Assembly: GCF_900447535.1 (NCBI RefSeq)
Contig: NZ_UFXX01000001.1
Location: 2,046,001 to 2,110,000 of the forward strand
Source: Dermacoccus nishinomiyaensis
GTDB taxonomy: Bacteria > Actinomycetota > Actinomycetes > Actinomycetales > Dermatophilaceae
DNA length: 64,000 bases
Direction: 5' to 3'
Shown here: positions 17,843 to 27,165 of the stretch, piece by piece
How the letters are laid out: each line of letters starts with the position of its first letter
Position numbering within the stretch: position 1 is the first letter of the stretch
Program-made: the position numbers and the translations under genes
The notes under the pieces: generated by a model
What the model was told of the DNA's origin: nothing
The model's input: the letters and a program-made list of their open reading frames with translations, nothing else
Databases searched by the model: none

Positions 17843-19885
17843 ATGAACTTCCGCTCGCTCTATGCTCACGGTTTTGCGCGCGTTGCTGCGGTGACGCATC
17901 CCGTCGCGCTCGCTGATCCGACGACGAACGCGGCGCGCGTGCTCGAAGTCGCCCGCGAGCTGCACGACCGGGGCGTCGCAGCGGCGGTGTTCCCTGAACT
18001 CGACCTCACCGGTTACAGCATCGACGACCTCGTCTTCCAGGACGTGCTGCTCGACGACGTGCTCGCGGCCATCAAGACGATCGTCGACGGCTCCGAAGGT
18101 CTGACGCCGGTGCTCGCCGTCGGCGCGCCGCTGCGCAAGGGCACGCGGCTGTTCAACTGTGCCGTCGTCATCAAGGACGGCGAGGTGCTCGGCGTCGTGC
18201 CGAAGAGCCACCTGCCCACCTACAAGGAGTTCTACGAGAAGCGCTGGTATGCACCGGGTCTCGACCAGCGCGGGCAGTACATCGACCTCGGCGACCTGGG
18301 CGAGGTGCCGTTCGGGCCCGACCTCATCTTCCGCGCCGTCGACCTGCCCGACCTCGCGATCCACGTCGAGATCTGCGAGGACGTGTGGGTGCCGATCCCG
18401 CCGTCGTCCGAGGCCGCCGCGGCCGGCGCGAGCGTCCTCATGAACCTGTCGGGCTCGCCGATCACGATCGGCAAGTCGTCGCAGCGCAGCCTCGTCGTGC
18501 AGAGCCAGTCGTTCCGCACCCTCGCCGCGTACGTCTACGCCGCGAGCGGCGAGGGTGAGTCGACGACCGACCTTGCCTGGGACGGGCAGACGATGATCTA
18601 CGACCAGGGCACGCTGCTCGCCGAATCCGAGCGATTCCCGAGCGGCCCGCGCACGAGCATCACCGACGTCGACCTGGGCGCCATCCGCCAGGCCCGCATG
18701 CGCTTCAACAGCTACGACGACAACCGTCCGGGGATCGGCCCGGCGCGTCCGCTGCGTGAGGTGCCGTTCGAACTCGGCGCCCCGGACGGCGACCGCGGCC
18801 TTCTCCGCGAGATCGAGCGCTTCCCGTTCGTCCCCGCCGACGACGCGCAGCTCGCGCAGGACTGCTACGAGGCGTATGAGATCCAGGTCTCGGGCCTCGA
18901 GCAGCGCATGCGCTCGATCGGCGCGCCGAAGATCGTCATCGGCGTCTCCGGTGGCCTCGACTCGACGCACGCCCTCATCGTCGCCGCCCGTGCGATGGAC
19001 CGTGTCGGGCGCCCGCGCACCGACATCCTCGCGTACACGATGCCCGGCTTCGCGACGAGCGATCACACGAAGTCGAACGCGTACAAGCTCGCCGAAGCGC
19101 TCGGCGTGACGTTCGAGGAGGTCGACATCCGGCCGATGGCGACGCAGATGCTCAAGGACATGGACCACCCCGCGGGCAGCGGCGAGCCCGTCTACGACGT
19201 GACGTTCGAGAACGTCCAGGCCGGCCTGCGCACCGACTTCCTGTTCCGCATCGCGAATCAGAAGGGTGGCATCGTCCTCGGCACCGGCGACCTGTCCGAA
19301 CTCGCACTCGGCTGGTGCACGTACGGCGTCGGCGACCAGATGTCGCACTACGGCGTCAACGCGGGCGTGCCGAAGACGTTGATGCAGCACCTCATCCGCT
19401 GGGTCGCCTCGGGTGACGAGTTCTCCGACGCCGTCGGCGAGACGCTCCTGTCGATCCTCGACACCGAGATCTCGCCCGAGCTCGTGCCGACGAAGGAGGG
19501 CGAGAGGCCGCAGTCGACGCAGGACGCCATCGGCCCCTACAACCTGCAGGACTTCACGCTCTACCACGTGCTGACGCACGGAGCGCGCCCGAGCAAGATC
19601 GCGTTCCTCGCGTTGCACGCCTGGCAGAACGCTGACGAAGGGCGCTGGCCGAGCGGTTTCCCCGACGACGAGCGCCCCGCCTACTCCCTCGCCGAGATCA
19701 AGAAGTGGCTCGAGGTGTTCCACAAGCGCTTCTTCAGCCAGCAGTTCAAGCGCTCGGCACTGCCGAACGGGCCGAAGGTGAGCGCCGGCGGCGCACTGTC
19801 GCCGCGTGGTGACTGGCGCATGCCGTCCGACGCGTCGTCGCGCGCCTGGCTGGTCGAGCTGGAACGCAACATCCCGAACGAGTGA
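17843..19885 (+). CDS. nadE: Glutamine-dependent NAD+ synthetase
   Basis: The enzyme makes NAD+ from nicotinic acid adenine dinucleotide, ATP and glutamine, the last step of NAD synthesis. The N-terminal nitrilase-like glutaminase domain (about 1-300) carries the Glu52, Lys121 and Cys178 triad, seen in FPELDL, VVPKSHLP and EICEDVW. The C-terminal synthetase domain has the PP-loop GVSGGLDSTHAL near residues 368-379 and GTGDLSELALGWCTYG. The length of 680 residues matches the long two-domain actinobacterial form. It is a single gene. Confidence 0.97.
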   Translation: MNFRSLYAHGFARVAAVTHPVALADPTTNAARVLEVARELHDRGVAAAVFPELDLTGYSIDDLVFQDVLLDDVLAAIKTIVDGSEGLTPVLAVGAPLRKGTRLFNCAVVIKDGEVLGVVPKSHLPTYKEFYEKRWYAPGLDQRGQYIDLGDLGEVPFGPDLIFRAVDLPDLAIHVEICEDVWVPIPPSSEAAAAGASVLMNLSGSPITIGKSSQRSLVVQSQSFRTLAAYVYAASGEGESTTDLAWDGQTMIYDQGTLLAESERFPSGPRTSITDVDLGAIRQARMRFNSYDDNRPGIGPARPLREVPFELGAPDGDRGLLREIERFPFVPADDAQLAQDCYEAYEIQVSGLEQRMRSIGAPKIVIGVSGGLDSTHALIVAARAMDRVGRPRTDILAYTMPGFATSDHTKSNAYKLAEALGVTFEEVDIRPMATQMLKDMDHPAGSGEPVYDVTFENVQAGLRTDFLFRIANQKGGIVLGTGDLSELALGWCTYGVGDQMSHYGVNAGVPKTLMQHLIRWVASGDEFSDAVGETLLSILDTEISPELVPTKEGERPQSTQDAIGPYNLQDFTLYHVLTHGARPSKIAFLALHAWQNADEGRWPSGFPDDERPAYSLAEIKKWLEVFHKRFFSQQFKRSALPNGPKVSAGGALSPRGDWRMPSDASSRAWLVELERNIPNE

Positions 19886-19942
19886 GGAACGCTCAGCACG
19901 ATCGGCGCGGCGGGCGGCTGCGCCGATCGCTCGCGTCGAGCG

Positions 19943-20815
19943 TCAGCCCGTCAGGGCAGCGGTCTGCGTGGAGGGAAGCCAGTAGCCGAGCGTCTTGACG
20001 CAGTTCTTCGCGAGACCCGCGGCACGCAGCTTCTTCGTCAGCGCGCGCGTCGTGACGGTGTCGCACGCACCCCACGCGAACACGCGCGGGCAATTGGCCG
20101 GGACGGCGAGCAGATTCGGGCGCTCACCGCGACACATACTCCCACTCGCCGGGTTGTCCAACTGGCTCAGATCGGCGAGCACCTCGTCGACGGCGTCGAG
20201 CAGCGCGCCACCGTCACGTTCGCGACGCACCCAGCGCAGCGCGTCGCCGTCGCGCAATCGCACCGGCAGCGCGCGGTCGTCAGGGTGCGTCCATTCGAGG
20301 ACGACGGTCGTCGGCGCCGGGGAGAGGGCGTCGAGCAGCGAGTTGATCGCGGGCAGTGACGCGGGGTCGCCGACGAGCAGGTGATGGTCGACGTCGTCGC
20401 AGCTCGGCAGCGACGGTTCCGAGCCGTAGAGGCTCGCCTCGACCTGATCGCCCGGCTGCGCGCCGAGCGCCCACGCCGTCGCGGAGCCGTCGTGGACGGC
20501 GAACTCGAGCCAGAACGTGTCCGTCGCGACGTCGGGGTCGACGAGCGTGTACGCCCGCTGATGCCCCGCACCCGTGCCGGAGCGATCGGCGAACCACAGC
20601 CGCACCCACATCGTCGGATACGGCGCGTGCGTGCGCAGGAAACCGTTGCCCGAGAAGCGAATTCGCACGAGTCGTGACGACGGGTCTTCGCGCTCGAGCA
20701 CGGTGAAGACGAAGTCCTGGGCGCGCAGTTCGCGCAGCACGCGGCCCGCCTCGCCGCGCTCGACCCGTCGCAGGGTGCGTGGTGGCGTCATCGCGTCGTG
20801 GGGCTGGTCGCTCAC
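19943..20815 (-). CDS. Siderophore-interacting protein (ferric-siderophore reductase)
   Basis: A cytoplasmic FAD-binding reductase of the SIP/ViuB family that frees iron from imported ferric siderophores. The N-terminal FAD domain shows GHQRAYTLVDPD (Arg-x-Tyr-Thr motif) and FWLEFAVHDGSATAWALGA. The C-terminal NAD(P)H domain includes LLVGDPASLPAI and the late motif FAWGACDTV. The start is GTG at 20815, with an ATG at codon 9 as alternative. It is divergent from the siderophore ABC transporter genes, with an iron box between them, so both should be induced by iron limitation. Confidence 0.9.
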   Translation of the reverse strand: MSDQPHDAMTPPRTLRRVERGEAGRVLRELRAQDFVFTVLEREDPSSRLVRIRFSGNGFLRTHAPYPTMWVRLWFADRSGTGAGHQRAYTLVDPDVATDTFWLEFAVHDGSATAWALGAQPGDQVEASLYGSEPSLPSCDDVDHHLLVGDPASLPAINSLLDALSPAPTTVVLEWTHPDDRALPVRLRDGDALRWVRRERDGGALLDAVDEVLADLSQLDNPASGSMCRGERPNLLAVPANCPRVFAWGACDTVTTRALTKKLRAAGLAKNCVKTLGYWLPSTQTAALTG

Positions 20816-20935
20816 GCGTCCCGCCTTCCCGCTCGGTGGCCGGGCGGCGCGCGCCCTGGCCGGTGGTGATGCCGTCCCGTACTCATCTGAGACGTGATGT
20901 GAGCCTCAGTCGGTGCGGTTGACGATCTCGACTTA

Positions 20936-20958
20936 CCTAAGGTTAGCATTGCCTAACT
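20936..20958. promoter_or_regulatory. Iron box (DtxR/IdeR-type operator)
   Basis: TAAGGTTAGCATTGCCTAAC at 20938-20957 is an imperfect palindrome with the AGGTTAG/CCTAAC halves typical of DtxR/IdeR binding sites. It lies in the 220-bp region between the divergent siderophore reductase and binding-protein genes. Ferrous-iron-loaded repressor would shut both directions when iron is plentiful. Confidence 0.75.
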
Positions 20959-21037
20959 CGCAGTCGAGCAGTGCCTCGCGAGAACCAACACGTCATGACA
21001 CGGGCGCCGTCGCGCGCCTGAACGAAAGGTCGTCCGC

Positions 21038-22081
21038 ATGATCAACCGCCGTGGCTTCTTCGCCATCGCCGCCGCCGGTGCCACCAGCGCCCTCGCCGCC
21101 TGCAGCACCGGCTCGTCGTCCGACAAGGCCTCGAGTGCCACGTCAGGATCGGCCGGCTCGGCGGGCAGCGGCGCGGGCTTCCCCGTCACGATCAAGCACG
21201 CCCTCGGCACGACGAAGCTCGAGAAGGCGCCGACGAAGATCGTCACGGCCGGCTGGTCGGACGCAGACATCCTGCTCGCCCTCGGCGTCGTGCCCGTCGC
21301 CGCGCCGGCGGTGACGTGGGGTGGCAACGCCGCGAAGTCGAGCGACTGGTTCGACGCGAAGCTCAAGGAGGTCGGCGGCAAGGCGCCCGAGCGCTACAGC
21401 GACGCCGACGGGACGCCCGTCGACAAGGTCGCCCAGTACCAGCCCGACCTCATCTCCGGCACGAACTCGGGCCTCAAGCAGGCTGAGTACGACAAGCTGA
21501 CGAAGATCGCCCCGACCCTCGCGTACCCGAAGTACCCCTACGGCACGTCGTGGCAGGAGTCGACGAAGATGATCGCCGAGGCGCTCGGCAAGAAGGACGA
21601 GGGCGAGAAGGTCATCTCGGACACGCAGGCCAAGGTCAAGGCGGCCCTCGACAAGCACCCCGAACTCAAGGGCAAGAGCGTCGCCTGGGTCTACTTCGAC
21701 GCGGCCAAGCTCAACTCGATCACCGTCTACACCCTCAACGACAACCGTCCGCGCGGCCTCGCCGACTTCGGGTTGAAGACGCCGTCGTTCGTCACGAAGG
21801 CGAGCCAGGGCGCGAAGACGTTCTCCACGGAACTGTCGGCCGAGAAGGCATCCGAACTCGACGCCGACATCATCGTGTTCGACGCGATGGACGCAGCGAC
21901 GACGAAGAAGATCACCTCCGACAAGCTGCTGTCGCAGATCCCCGCGTTCAAGAAGGGCAGCTACCTCGCGCTGACCGACCAGAAGGCGTCCGAGACGATG
22001 GCCAGCCCGACGCCGCTGTCGATCCCCGTCGCGATCGACACCTTCCTGCCGAAGCTCGCCGAGGCCGCGAAGAAGGCCTGA
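21038..22081 (+). CDS. Iron-siderophore ABC transporter substrate-binding lipoprotein
   Basis: This 347-residue binding protein delivers ferric siderophores to the permease pair downstream. A lipobox LAAC places the lipidated Cys at residue 22, after an Arg-Arg-containing leader. A Ser/Gly-rich linker follows, then a FepB/FhuD-type fold: PTKIVTAGWSDADILLALGV is the usual first strand, and the helix backbone is long. The last segment PTPLSIPVAIDTFLPKLAEA is typical of the family's C-terminal lobe. The downstream permease starts 90 bp later. Confidence 0.93.
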   Translation: MINRRGFFAIAAAGATSALAACSTGSSSDKASSATSGSAGSAGSGAGFPVTIKHALGTTKLEKAPTKIVTAGWSDADILLALGVVPVAAPAVTWGGNAAKSSDWFDAKLKEVGGKAPERYSDADGTPVDKVAQYQPDLISGTNSGLKQAEYDKLTKIAPTLAYPKYPYGTSWQESTKMIAEALGKKDEGEKVISDTQAKVKAALDKHPELKGKSVAWVYFDAAKLNSITVYTLNDNRPRGLADFGLKTPSFVTKASQGAKTFSTELSAEKASELDADIIVFDAMDAATTKKITSDKLLSQIPAFKKGSYLALTDQKASETMASPTPLSIPVAIDTFLPKLAEAAKKA

Positions 22082-22170
22082 GCGTAGGCTCGTTCGAGGG
22101 TTCGCCCGGCTGCCACCGCGCGACGGTGTGACGCGCCGGGCGAATCGTCGTTCCACTGGAAAGGGTGACG

Positions 22171-23196
22171 ATGTCGACTCCCGCCGCGCCCCGCGCCGGC
22201 ACCGATCAGCGTCGCACGCCGCGCATCGACGCCCGCCGCGTGCTCGCAGGCGGGCTGACGCTGCCGCTGCTGCTCGCGTTCGCCGTCGCCGTCTCGCTCA
22301 CCGTCGGGGCGGGCTCGTTCCACGGCGGTGACGTCTCGGCGCTGCTCGCCTCGCGCGGCGACCGCACCGCCATCGGCATCATCGTCGGCGCGGCCGTCGC
22401 GATGGCGGGGACGGCGATGCAGGGCATAACCCGCAACCCGCTGGCCGACCCCGGCATCCTCGGCATCAACGCGGGTTCGGCGCTCGCCGTTGTCATCGGC
22501 ATCACGTGGTGGGGCGTCTCGAACCTACTCGGGTACGTATTGCTGTCGCTCGTCGGCGCTGCCGTCGCGGCGGTCGCCGTCATGGCTCTCGCGACGTTCG
22601 GTGCGCGCGCTCTCGGGCAGGCGTCGCAGTCGGGGCCGCTGACGCTGGCGCTGTCCGGCATGGTGTTCACGGCGGGCACGTCGTCGATCGCGCAGGCCGT
22701 GCTCGTCTCCAACGGCAAGTCGCTCGACACCTACCGCTTCTGGCAGGTCGGGTCCGTCGCCGGCCGTGACCTCGGCGATCTCGTGCCGGTTGTGCCGTTC
22801 CTGCTCATCGGATTTCTCGTCCTGCTGGCCTCCGGACGCCGCCTCGACGTCCTCGCCATGGGCGATTCCGTCGCCGCCGGCCTCGGCGAGCGTCCTGGCC
22901 GGCTGCGGCTCGTCATCGGTGGAGCGGGCGTCATGCTCGCCGCGGCCGCGACGGGCATCGCCGGGCCCATCGCCTTCGTCGGGCTCGTCGCGCCGCACGT
23001 CCTGCGCCCGCTCATCGGCACGTCCTACCGCGTCCTCGTGCCGGCCGCCGGCGTGCTCGGCGCGTGCATCGTCGTGCTGGCCGACACCCTCGGCCGCATC
23101 GTCTCCCCGCCCGGTGAGGTGCAGGTCGGCATCATGACGGCCGTCCTCGGCTGCCCGGCCCTGCTGTGGGTCGTCGCGCGGATGAGGTCGCTGTGA
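22171..23196 (+). CDS. FecCD-type siderophore ABC permease, first subunit
   Basis: An integral membrane permease of the FecCD/BtuC family with about nine hydrophobic helices. Diagnostic stretches are MQGITRNPLADPGILGINAG near residue 85 and GPIAFVGLVAPHVLRPLIG in the C-terminal third. I chose the ATG at 22171 because GGAAAGGG lies 5 bp upstream; the GTG at 22165 would overlap that ribosome-binding site. Its stop overlaps the next permease's GTG start by four bases. Confidence 0.93.
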   Translation: MSTPAAPRAGTDQRRTPRIDARRVLAGGLTLPLLLAFAVAVSLTVGAGSFHGGDVSALLASRGDRTAIGIIVGAAVAMAGTAMQGITRNPLADPGILGINAGSALAVVIGITWWGVSNLLGYVLLSLVGAAVAAVAVMALATFGARALGQASQSGPLTLALSGMVFTAGTSSIAQAVLVSNGKSLDTYRFWQVGSVAGRDLGDLVPVVPFLLIGFLVLLASGRRLDVLAMGDSVAAGLGERPGRLRLVIGGAGVMLAAAATGIAGPIAFVGLVAPHVLRPLIGTSYRVLVPAAGVLGACIVVLADTLGRIVSPPGEVQVGIMTAVLGCPALLWVVARMRSL

Positions 23197-24248
23197 AGCG
23201 CGCGACGGCAGCACACGCCACGACGCCCAACACGTTCGACGCCGCGCGCCGCCGACGTCGGAGCATCATGCTGGTTGCGCTCGTGCTCGTGACATTCGGT
23301 GTCTTCCTGGCCCGGTGCCTGCTCGGTGACTTCACCGTGACGATTCCCGACTTCGTCCGCATCCTTCGGGGCGAGCATGTCGACGTGCCGGCCGCCAACT
23401 ACATCGTCATGGAGTCGAAGCTGCCGCGCGCGCTCGCGTGCCTGCTCGCGGGCGCCGTGTTCGGGGCGTGCGGTGCGGCGATGCAGTCGCTCGTGCGCAA
23501 TCCCCTCGCGAGCCCCGACGTGCTCGGCATCTCGCTCGGCTCGAGCACCGCGGCCGTGTTCTGCACGACGATCCTCGGTTGGAGCGGCGCGGGCGTGACG
23601 GGCGCCGCCATTGCGGGTGGCCTCGCCGTCTCCGCGGTGATCCTGGGGATGGCGCGCGGGCAGACGCCGCGGATGATCCTCGTCGGAATCGCCCTGGCCG
23701 CCGCGCTGCAGTCGCTCATCCAGTGGATCCTGCTCGAGTCGAACGCCTACCAGGCGCAGGACGCGATGGCCTGGCTCGCCGGGTCCGTCTCGGCCGTGTC
23801 GTGGCCGCAGATCACCCGGCTCGCCGTCGTCGGCGCGCTCGTGCTCGTCGTCCTCGCGGCCCTCGCGCACTGGCTGCGCGTGCTCGAGATGGGGCGCCCG
23901 CTCGCCATCGGCCTCGGCGTGCCCGACGGGTTCGTGCGCGCCGTGACGTTCGGCGTCGTCGTCATCGGTGTGGCCGTGACGACGAGTGTCTGCGGGCCGA
24001 TCTCGTTCGTCGCGCTGCTCGCCGGCCCGATCTCGCGGCGCCTCATGGGCCGCACCGCCATCGTCGCGGCCGCTCTCGTCGGCGCGATCATCACGATCGC
24101 GGGTGACTACGTCGGTGCCTACCTCGTTCCCGGTGACAACAAGCTGCCCGTCGGGATCATCACCGGCCTCGCCGGTGCGCCTGTCCTCGCCTGGCTGCTG
24201 CTGACCTCGCAGCGCCCGCCCCGCCGTTCGAAAGGCCGTGCCTCGTGA
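23193..24248 (+). CDS. FecCD-type siderophore ABC permease, second subunit
   Basis: Partner of the preceding permease, 351 residues. It shows the same family marks, MQSLVRNPLASPDVLGISLG and CGPISFVALLAGPISRRLMG. The GTG at 23193 forms a GTGA overlap with the upstream stop, deciding the start. The N-terminal 25 residues are Ala/Arg-rich and cytosolic. Two different permeases rather than a homodimer are usual for siderophore systems. Confidence 0.93.
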   Translation: MKRATAAHATTPNTFDAARRRRRSIMLVALVLVTFGVFLARCLLGDFTVTIPDFVRILRGEHVDVPAANYIVMESKLPRALACLLAGAVFGACGAAMQSLVRNPLASPDVLGISLGSSTAAVFCTTILGWSGAGVTGAAIAGGLAVSAVILGMARGQTPRMILVGIALAAALQSLIQWILLESNAYQAQDAMAWLAGSVSAVSWPQITRLAVVGALVLVVLAALAHWLRVLEMGRPLAIGLGVPDGFVRAVTFGVVVIGVAVTTSVCGPISFVALLAGPISRRLMGRTAIVAAALVGAIITIAGDYVGAYLVPGDNKLPVGIITGLAGAPVLAWLLLTSQRPPRRSKGRAS

Positions 24249-25033
24249 CGTCCCTCGCCGCCCATGACCTCGTCCTGCGCTACGGATCCGGGCGTTCCGC
24301 AGGCCCCGACATCGTGCGAGGCATCACCTTCGAGGTGCCCGAGAACGCGGTCACCGTGCTGATCGGCGCGAACGGCTGCGGCAAGTCGACGCTGTTCGCG
24401 GGCCTGGCGCGGCTGCTCAAGCCCGCGGCCGGCGATGTGCTTCTCGACGGGCGCAGCATCGACGCGACGCCGACGCGCGAGGTCGCCAAGGCCCTCGCGC
24501 TGCTGCCGCAACACCCCATTGCGCCGGAGGGGATGACGGTGGCCGAGCTCGTGCGTCAGGGACGCACCCCGCACCAGGGCCTGCTCGGGCGCGGCGGGCC
24601 CGACGACGACGCTGCCGTCGCCGCGGCGATGGAGGCGACGGGCGTCAGCGAGCTGGCAGAACGCACCGCCGATTCTCTTTCCGGCGGCCAGCGTCAGCGG
24701 GTGTGGCTCGCGATGGTGCTCGCGCAGCAGACCGGCATCCTCCTGCTCGACGAGCCGACGAGCTTCCTCGACATCGGCCACGCCGTCGAACTGCTCGACG
24801 TCGTCCGCCGCCGCAACCGCGAGCACGGAACGACCGTCGTCATGGTGCTGCACGACCTGTTCCTCGCGGCGCGCTACGCCGACCATCTCGTCGCGATGCA
24901 GGACGGTGAGATCGTCGCGGCGGGCGAGCCGACCGACGTGCTGACGGCTCAGCTCGCCGAGCAGCTGTACGGCATCCCGTGCGTCGTGCATCCTGACCCG
25001 AATACCGGACGTCCGGTGGTGCTGCCGCGCTAG
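24245..25033 (+). CDS. Siderophore ABC transporter ATPase
   Basis: A 262-residue FepC/FecE-like ATPase. Walker A is GANGCGKST (41-49), the signature is LSGGQ (145-149) and Walker B is ILLLDEP (165-171), followed by the switch His in MVLHDL. The GTG start overlaps the permease stop as GTGA. The set 21038-25033 is therefore a complete ATP-driven importer with no siderophore biosynthesis genes beside it, so it may serve xenosiderophores or a siderophore made from another locus. Confidence 0.95.
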   Translation: MTSLAAHDLVLRYGSGRSAGPDIVRGITFEVPENAVTVLIGANGCGKSTLFAGLARLLKPAAGDVLLDGRSIDATPTREVAKALALLPQHPIAPEGMTVAELVRQGRTPHQGLLGRGGPDDDAAVAAAMEATGVSELAERTADSLSGGQRQRVWLAMVLAQQTGILLLDEPTSFLDIGHAVELLDVVRRRNREHGTTVVMVLHDLFLAARYADHLVAMQDGEIVAAGEPTDVLTAQLAEQLYGIPCVVHPDPNTGRPVVLPR

Positions 25034-25067
25034 GCTCGAGCCACCACGTCGATCGGGAGGGTTTGCC

Positions 25068-25910
25068 ATGTCTCACCAGCGCACCACGAGGCGGATGACG
25101 ATCAAGCGCGCGATGCTCGCGTCGAGCGCCGTCGCGGCCCTGACGCTCACGGGGTGCTCGATGGGCTCCGACTCCGGTACGTCCGCCGCGAGCAGCGCGA
25201 CGAGCGCCGCCGCGAGTGCGGCCTCGAATGCGAGTGGTTCGTCGAGTGCGGCGCCGTCGACCGATGTGTCGACGAGCCCTGTGTCCGAGTCGAGTTCGCC
25301 GTCGAGCGCATCGAGCTCCGTCGCCGCGTCGAGCGTGGCGCTGCCCGCAGACACGCAGCTGGCGAAGGCGACGGCGAACAAGTTGTCCTTTGCGGTGCCG
25401 AAGTCGTGGACCGTCGTCGACGGTGAGCTCGGTAAGCAGGACGCGGTGAAGAAGCAGCTCGAGCCGGTGGCGAAGAAGTCCGGCATGTCGCCCGAGAAGT
25501 ACGTCGCGCAGATGACGTCGGCCGCAGACGTCCTCGCGATCGACGCCACGGGGGCGCAGAGGTTCAACGACAACATCAACGTCCTCAAGGTGACGCGTCC
25601 GAGCCTGGCGGGCAAGGCCCAGCTGGAGAAGGAACTCAACCAGCTCAACGCTGCAAGCGGTGCGAACGGGTCGAACAGTTCCAGCGACATGAAGGTCACC
25701 ACCGGTGAATACAGCCGCATCACGACGCCGGCCGGCGCCGGAGAGCAGATGGAGTACACGCTGACGACGAAGGGTGTCACCGTGCACGGTGTCTCCATGG
25801 TCATCCCGAACGGCAGCGGGTCGTACTCGATGCTGACGGTGAGTGCCTCTGCGGCGGACAAGGCTGCCGAGTACGCGAAGACCGTCGCCGAGACCGCGCA
25901 GAAGATGTGA
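25068..25910 (+). CDS. Putative lipoprotein with Ser/Ala-rich linker
   Basis: A signal peptide with twin arginines ends in the lipobox LTGC, lipidated at Cys30. Residues 31-90 are a Ser/Ala-rich, probably disordered spacer. The C-terminal domain (about 95-280) contains FAVPKSWTVVD and a late strand VHGVSMVIPNGSGSYSMLTV, an arrangement seen in mycobacterial LpqN/LpqT-like surface lipoproteins, but I am not sure of the family. It is followed by a peptidase gene in a 4-base overlap. Function unknown. Confidence 0.7.
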   Translation: MSHQRTTRRMTIKRAMLASSAVAALTLTGCSMGSDSGTSAASSATSAAASAASNASGSSSAAPSTDVSTSPVSESSSPSSASSSVAASSVALPADTQLAKATANKLSFAVPKSWTVVDGELGKQDAVKKQLEPVAKKSGMSPEKYVAQMTSAADVLAIDATGAQRFNDNINVLKVTRPSLAGKAQLEKELNQLNAASGANGSNSSSDMKVTTGEYSRITTPAGAGEQMEYTLTTKGVTVHGVSMVIPNGSGSYSMLTVSASAADKAAEYAKTVAETAQKM

Positions 25911-26290
25911 CGCACCTCAGTCGGGAGCAGTTCGAGGACGCCGTCGGCGAGGCACTCGACGGCGTACCGCAGCGCTTCCTCGACCGTCTCGACAACGTCG
26001 TCTTCCAGGTCGAGGACGAGCCGTCACGCGAGCAGCTCGCCCAGGCCTGCGTCGCGCACGGCGAGGGCGAGCTGCTCGGGTTGTACGTCGGCGTCGCGCT
26101 ACCGGATCGTGGCGAGGGCTACGGCTGGGGAGCCCTGCCCGACCAGATCTTCCTGTTCTCCGGCCCCATCCAGCGGCTGAGCCACAGCCGCGAACAGGTG
26201 ATCGAACAGATCCGCGTCACGCTCCTGCACGAGATCGGCCACTACTTCGGCCTCGACGACGCCCGCCTCCACGAGCTGGGCTGGGGCTGA
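25907..26290 (+). CDS. Zincin-like metallopeptidase (DUF1025 family)
   Basis: A 127-residue single-domain protein with the zinc-binding motif HEIGHYFGLDD near residues 111-121, which fits the HExxHxxGxxD form of the zincin-like family once called DUF1025. The N-terminal SREQFEDAVGEALDGVPQRF is also characteristic. The family has the protease fold, but activity is unproven for many members. The GTG start overlaps the lipoprotein stop (GTGA). The C-terminus is short and ends right after the metal site. Confidence 0.85.
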   Translation: MTHLSREQFEDAVGEALDGVPQRFLDRLDNVVFQVEDEPSREQLAQACVAHGEGELLGLYVGVALPDRGEGYGWGALPDQIFLFSGPIQRLSHSREQVIEQIRVTLLHEIGHYFGLDDARLHELGWG

Positions 26291-26416
26291 CCCCTCGCCC
26301 CTGCATGCCCCCGCGCCCATCTGCGATTTTCGTCCACATTCGCGAATCCTGTCCCCCGCTGCGATTCGCGTCCACATCCGTCTCGTGGACGACGGCTCCG
26401 ATGGCGTCCGCAGCCC

Positions 26417-27073
26417 TCAATCCGACCGCATCGCCCAGGCCCCGAACGTCGACGGGCCGTCGTAGCCCTCGAGGTCGTCGCTGATGTCGACGATGCGCCA
26501 GCCGGGCGGCATGCGTGCGCGGTCGCTGACGTCGTCGCGATCGAGGGGCGCGTTGAGCCCCTCACCCGTGGCCTTGAGCAGGGCTTCCTTCCGCGTCCAG
26601 ATCTGCGTGAAGGCCCGACGTCCGTCATCGTCGCTAGCCGCTGCGTCGATGACGGCCTGCTCGCCGGGATGCAGCATCCGGCTGACGTCGGTGACGGTCG
26701 ACGCCGCGGCCAGCACCTCCACGTCGATCCCGACGGGGACGTCCGCAGAGGCGAGCGCGGTGATCCACGGCGTCGAGCTCGTCGAGAAGAACCCGTCATG
26801 ACCGACGGCGCGTGGACGCCCGTGCGGCTCGCCGCACGCCGTGCACGGCTCGCGCCAGTAGCGGATGTCCTCGTGAGGAATGGCCGTGAGGTTGGCCAGC
26901 TCATTGCGCAGCTGCGCACGGCGCGTGACGAACTCGCCGCGCGCGGTGTCCGAGCGCACGGCCAGGGCCCGCGCGCGTTCGTCGTCGTCGAGGCTGTCCG
27001 GGCCCAGCGTCGCGACGTCGGCCGCGGTGAGGGGCGCCCACGTCGCGCACAGGACGATCGACGGCGTGTGCAT
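26417..27073 (-). CDS. 4'-phosphopantetheinyl transferase (Sfp type)
   Basis: Transfers the phosphopantetheine arm of CoA to carrier proteins of fatty-acid, polyketide or nonribosomal peptide synthases. The magnesium site is VGIDVE (114-119), and the second motif WTRKEALLKATGEGL (159-173) is complete. The N-terminal half has CTACGEPHGRP, common in actinobacterial Sfp proteins. No synthase gene lies in this window, so its partner is elsewhere. It runs against the peptidase gene, and 90 bp separate it from the divergent helicase gene. Confidence 0.88.
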   Translation of the reverse strand: MHTPSIVLCATWAPLTAADVATLGPDSLDDDERARALAVRSDTARGEFVTRRAQLRNELANLTAIPHEDIRYWREPCTACGEPHGRPRAVGHDGFFSTSSTPWITALASADVPVGIDVEVLAAASTVTDVSRMLHPGEQAVIDAAASDDDGRRAFTQIWTRKEALLKATGEGLNAPLDRDDVSDRARMPPGWRIVDISDDLEGYDGPSTFGAWAMRSD

Positions 27074-27165
27074 GCCGCCACCCTACGGCTCGCTGCGTCG
27101 CTCGAGCGGTCATTTTCCGCGGAATTCCGAGGTTGTCGCCGCGCTGCGCTAGCCTCGCGGACGTG

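Noticed and set aside
17351-19723. Long minus-strand open frame opposite nadE
   Set aside because: nadE has complete catalytic motifs; the opposite frame shows Arg/Val-rich shadow composition.
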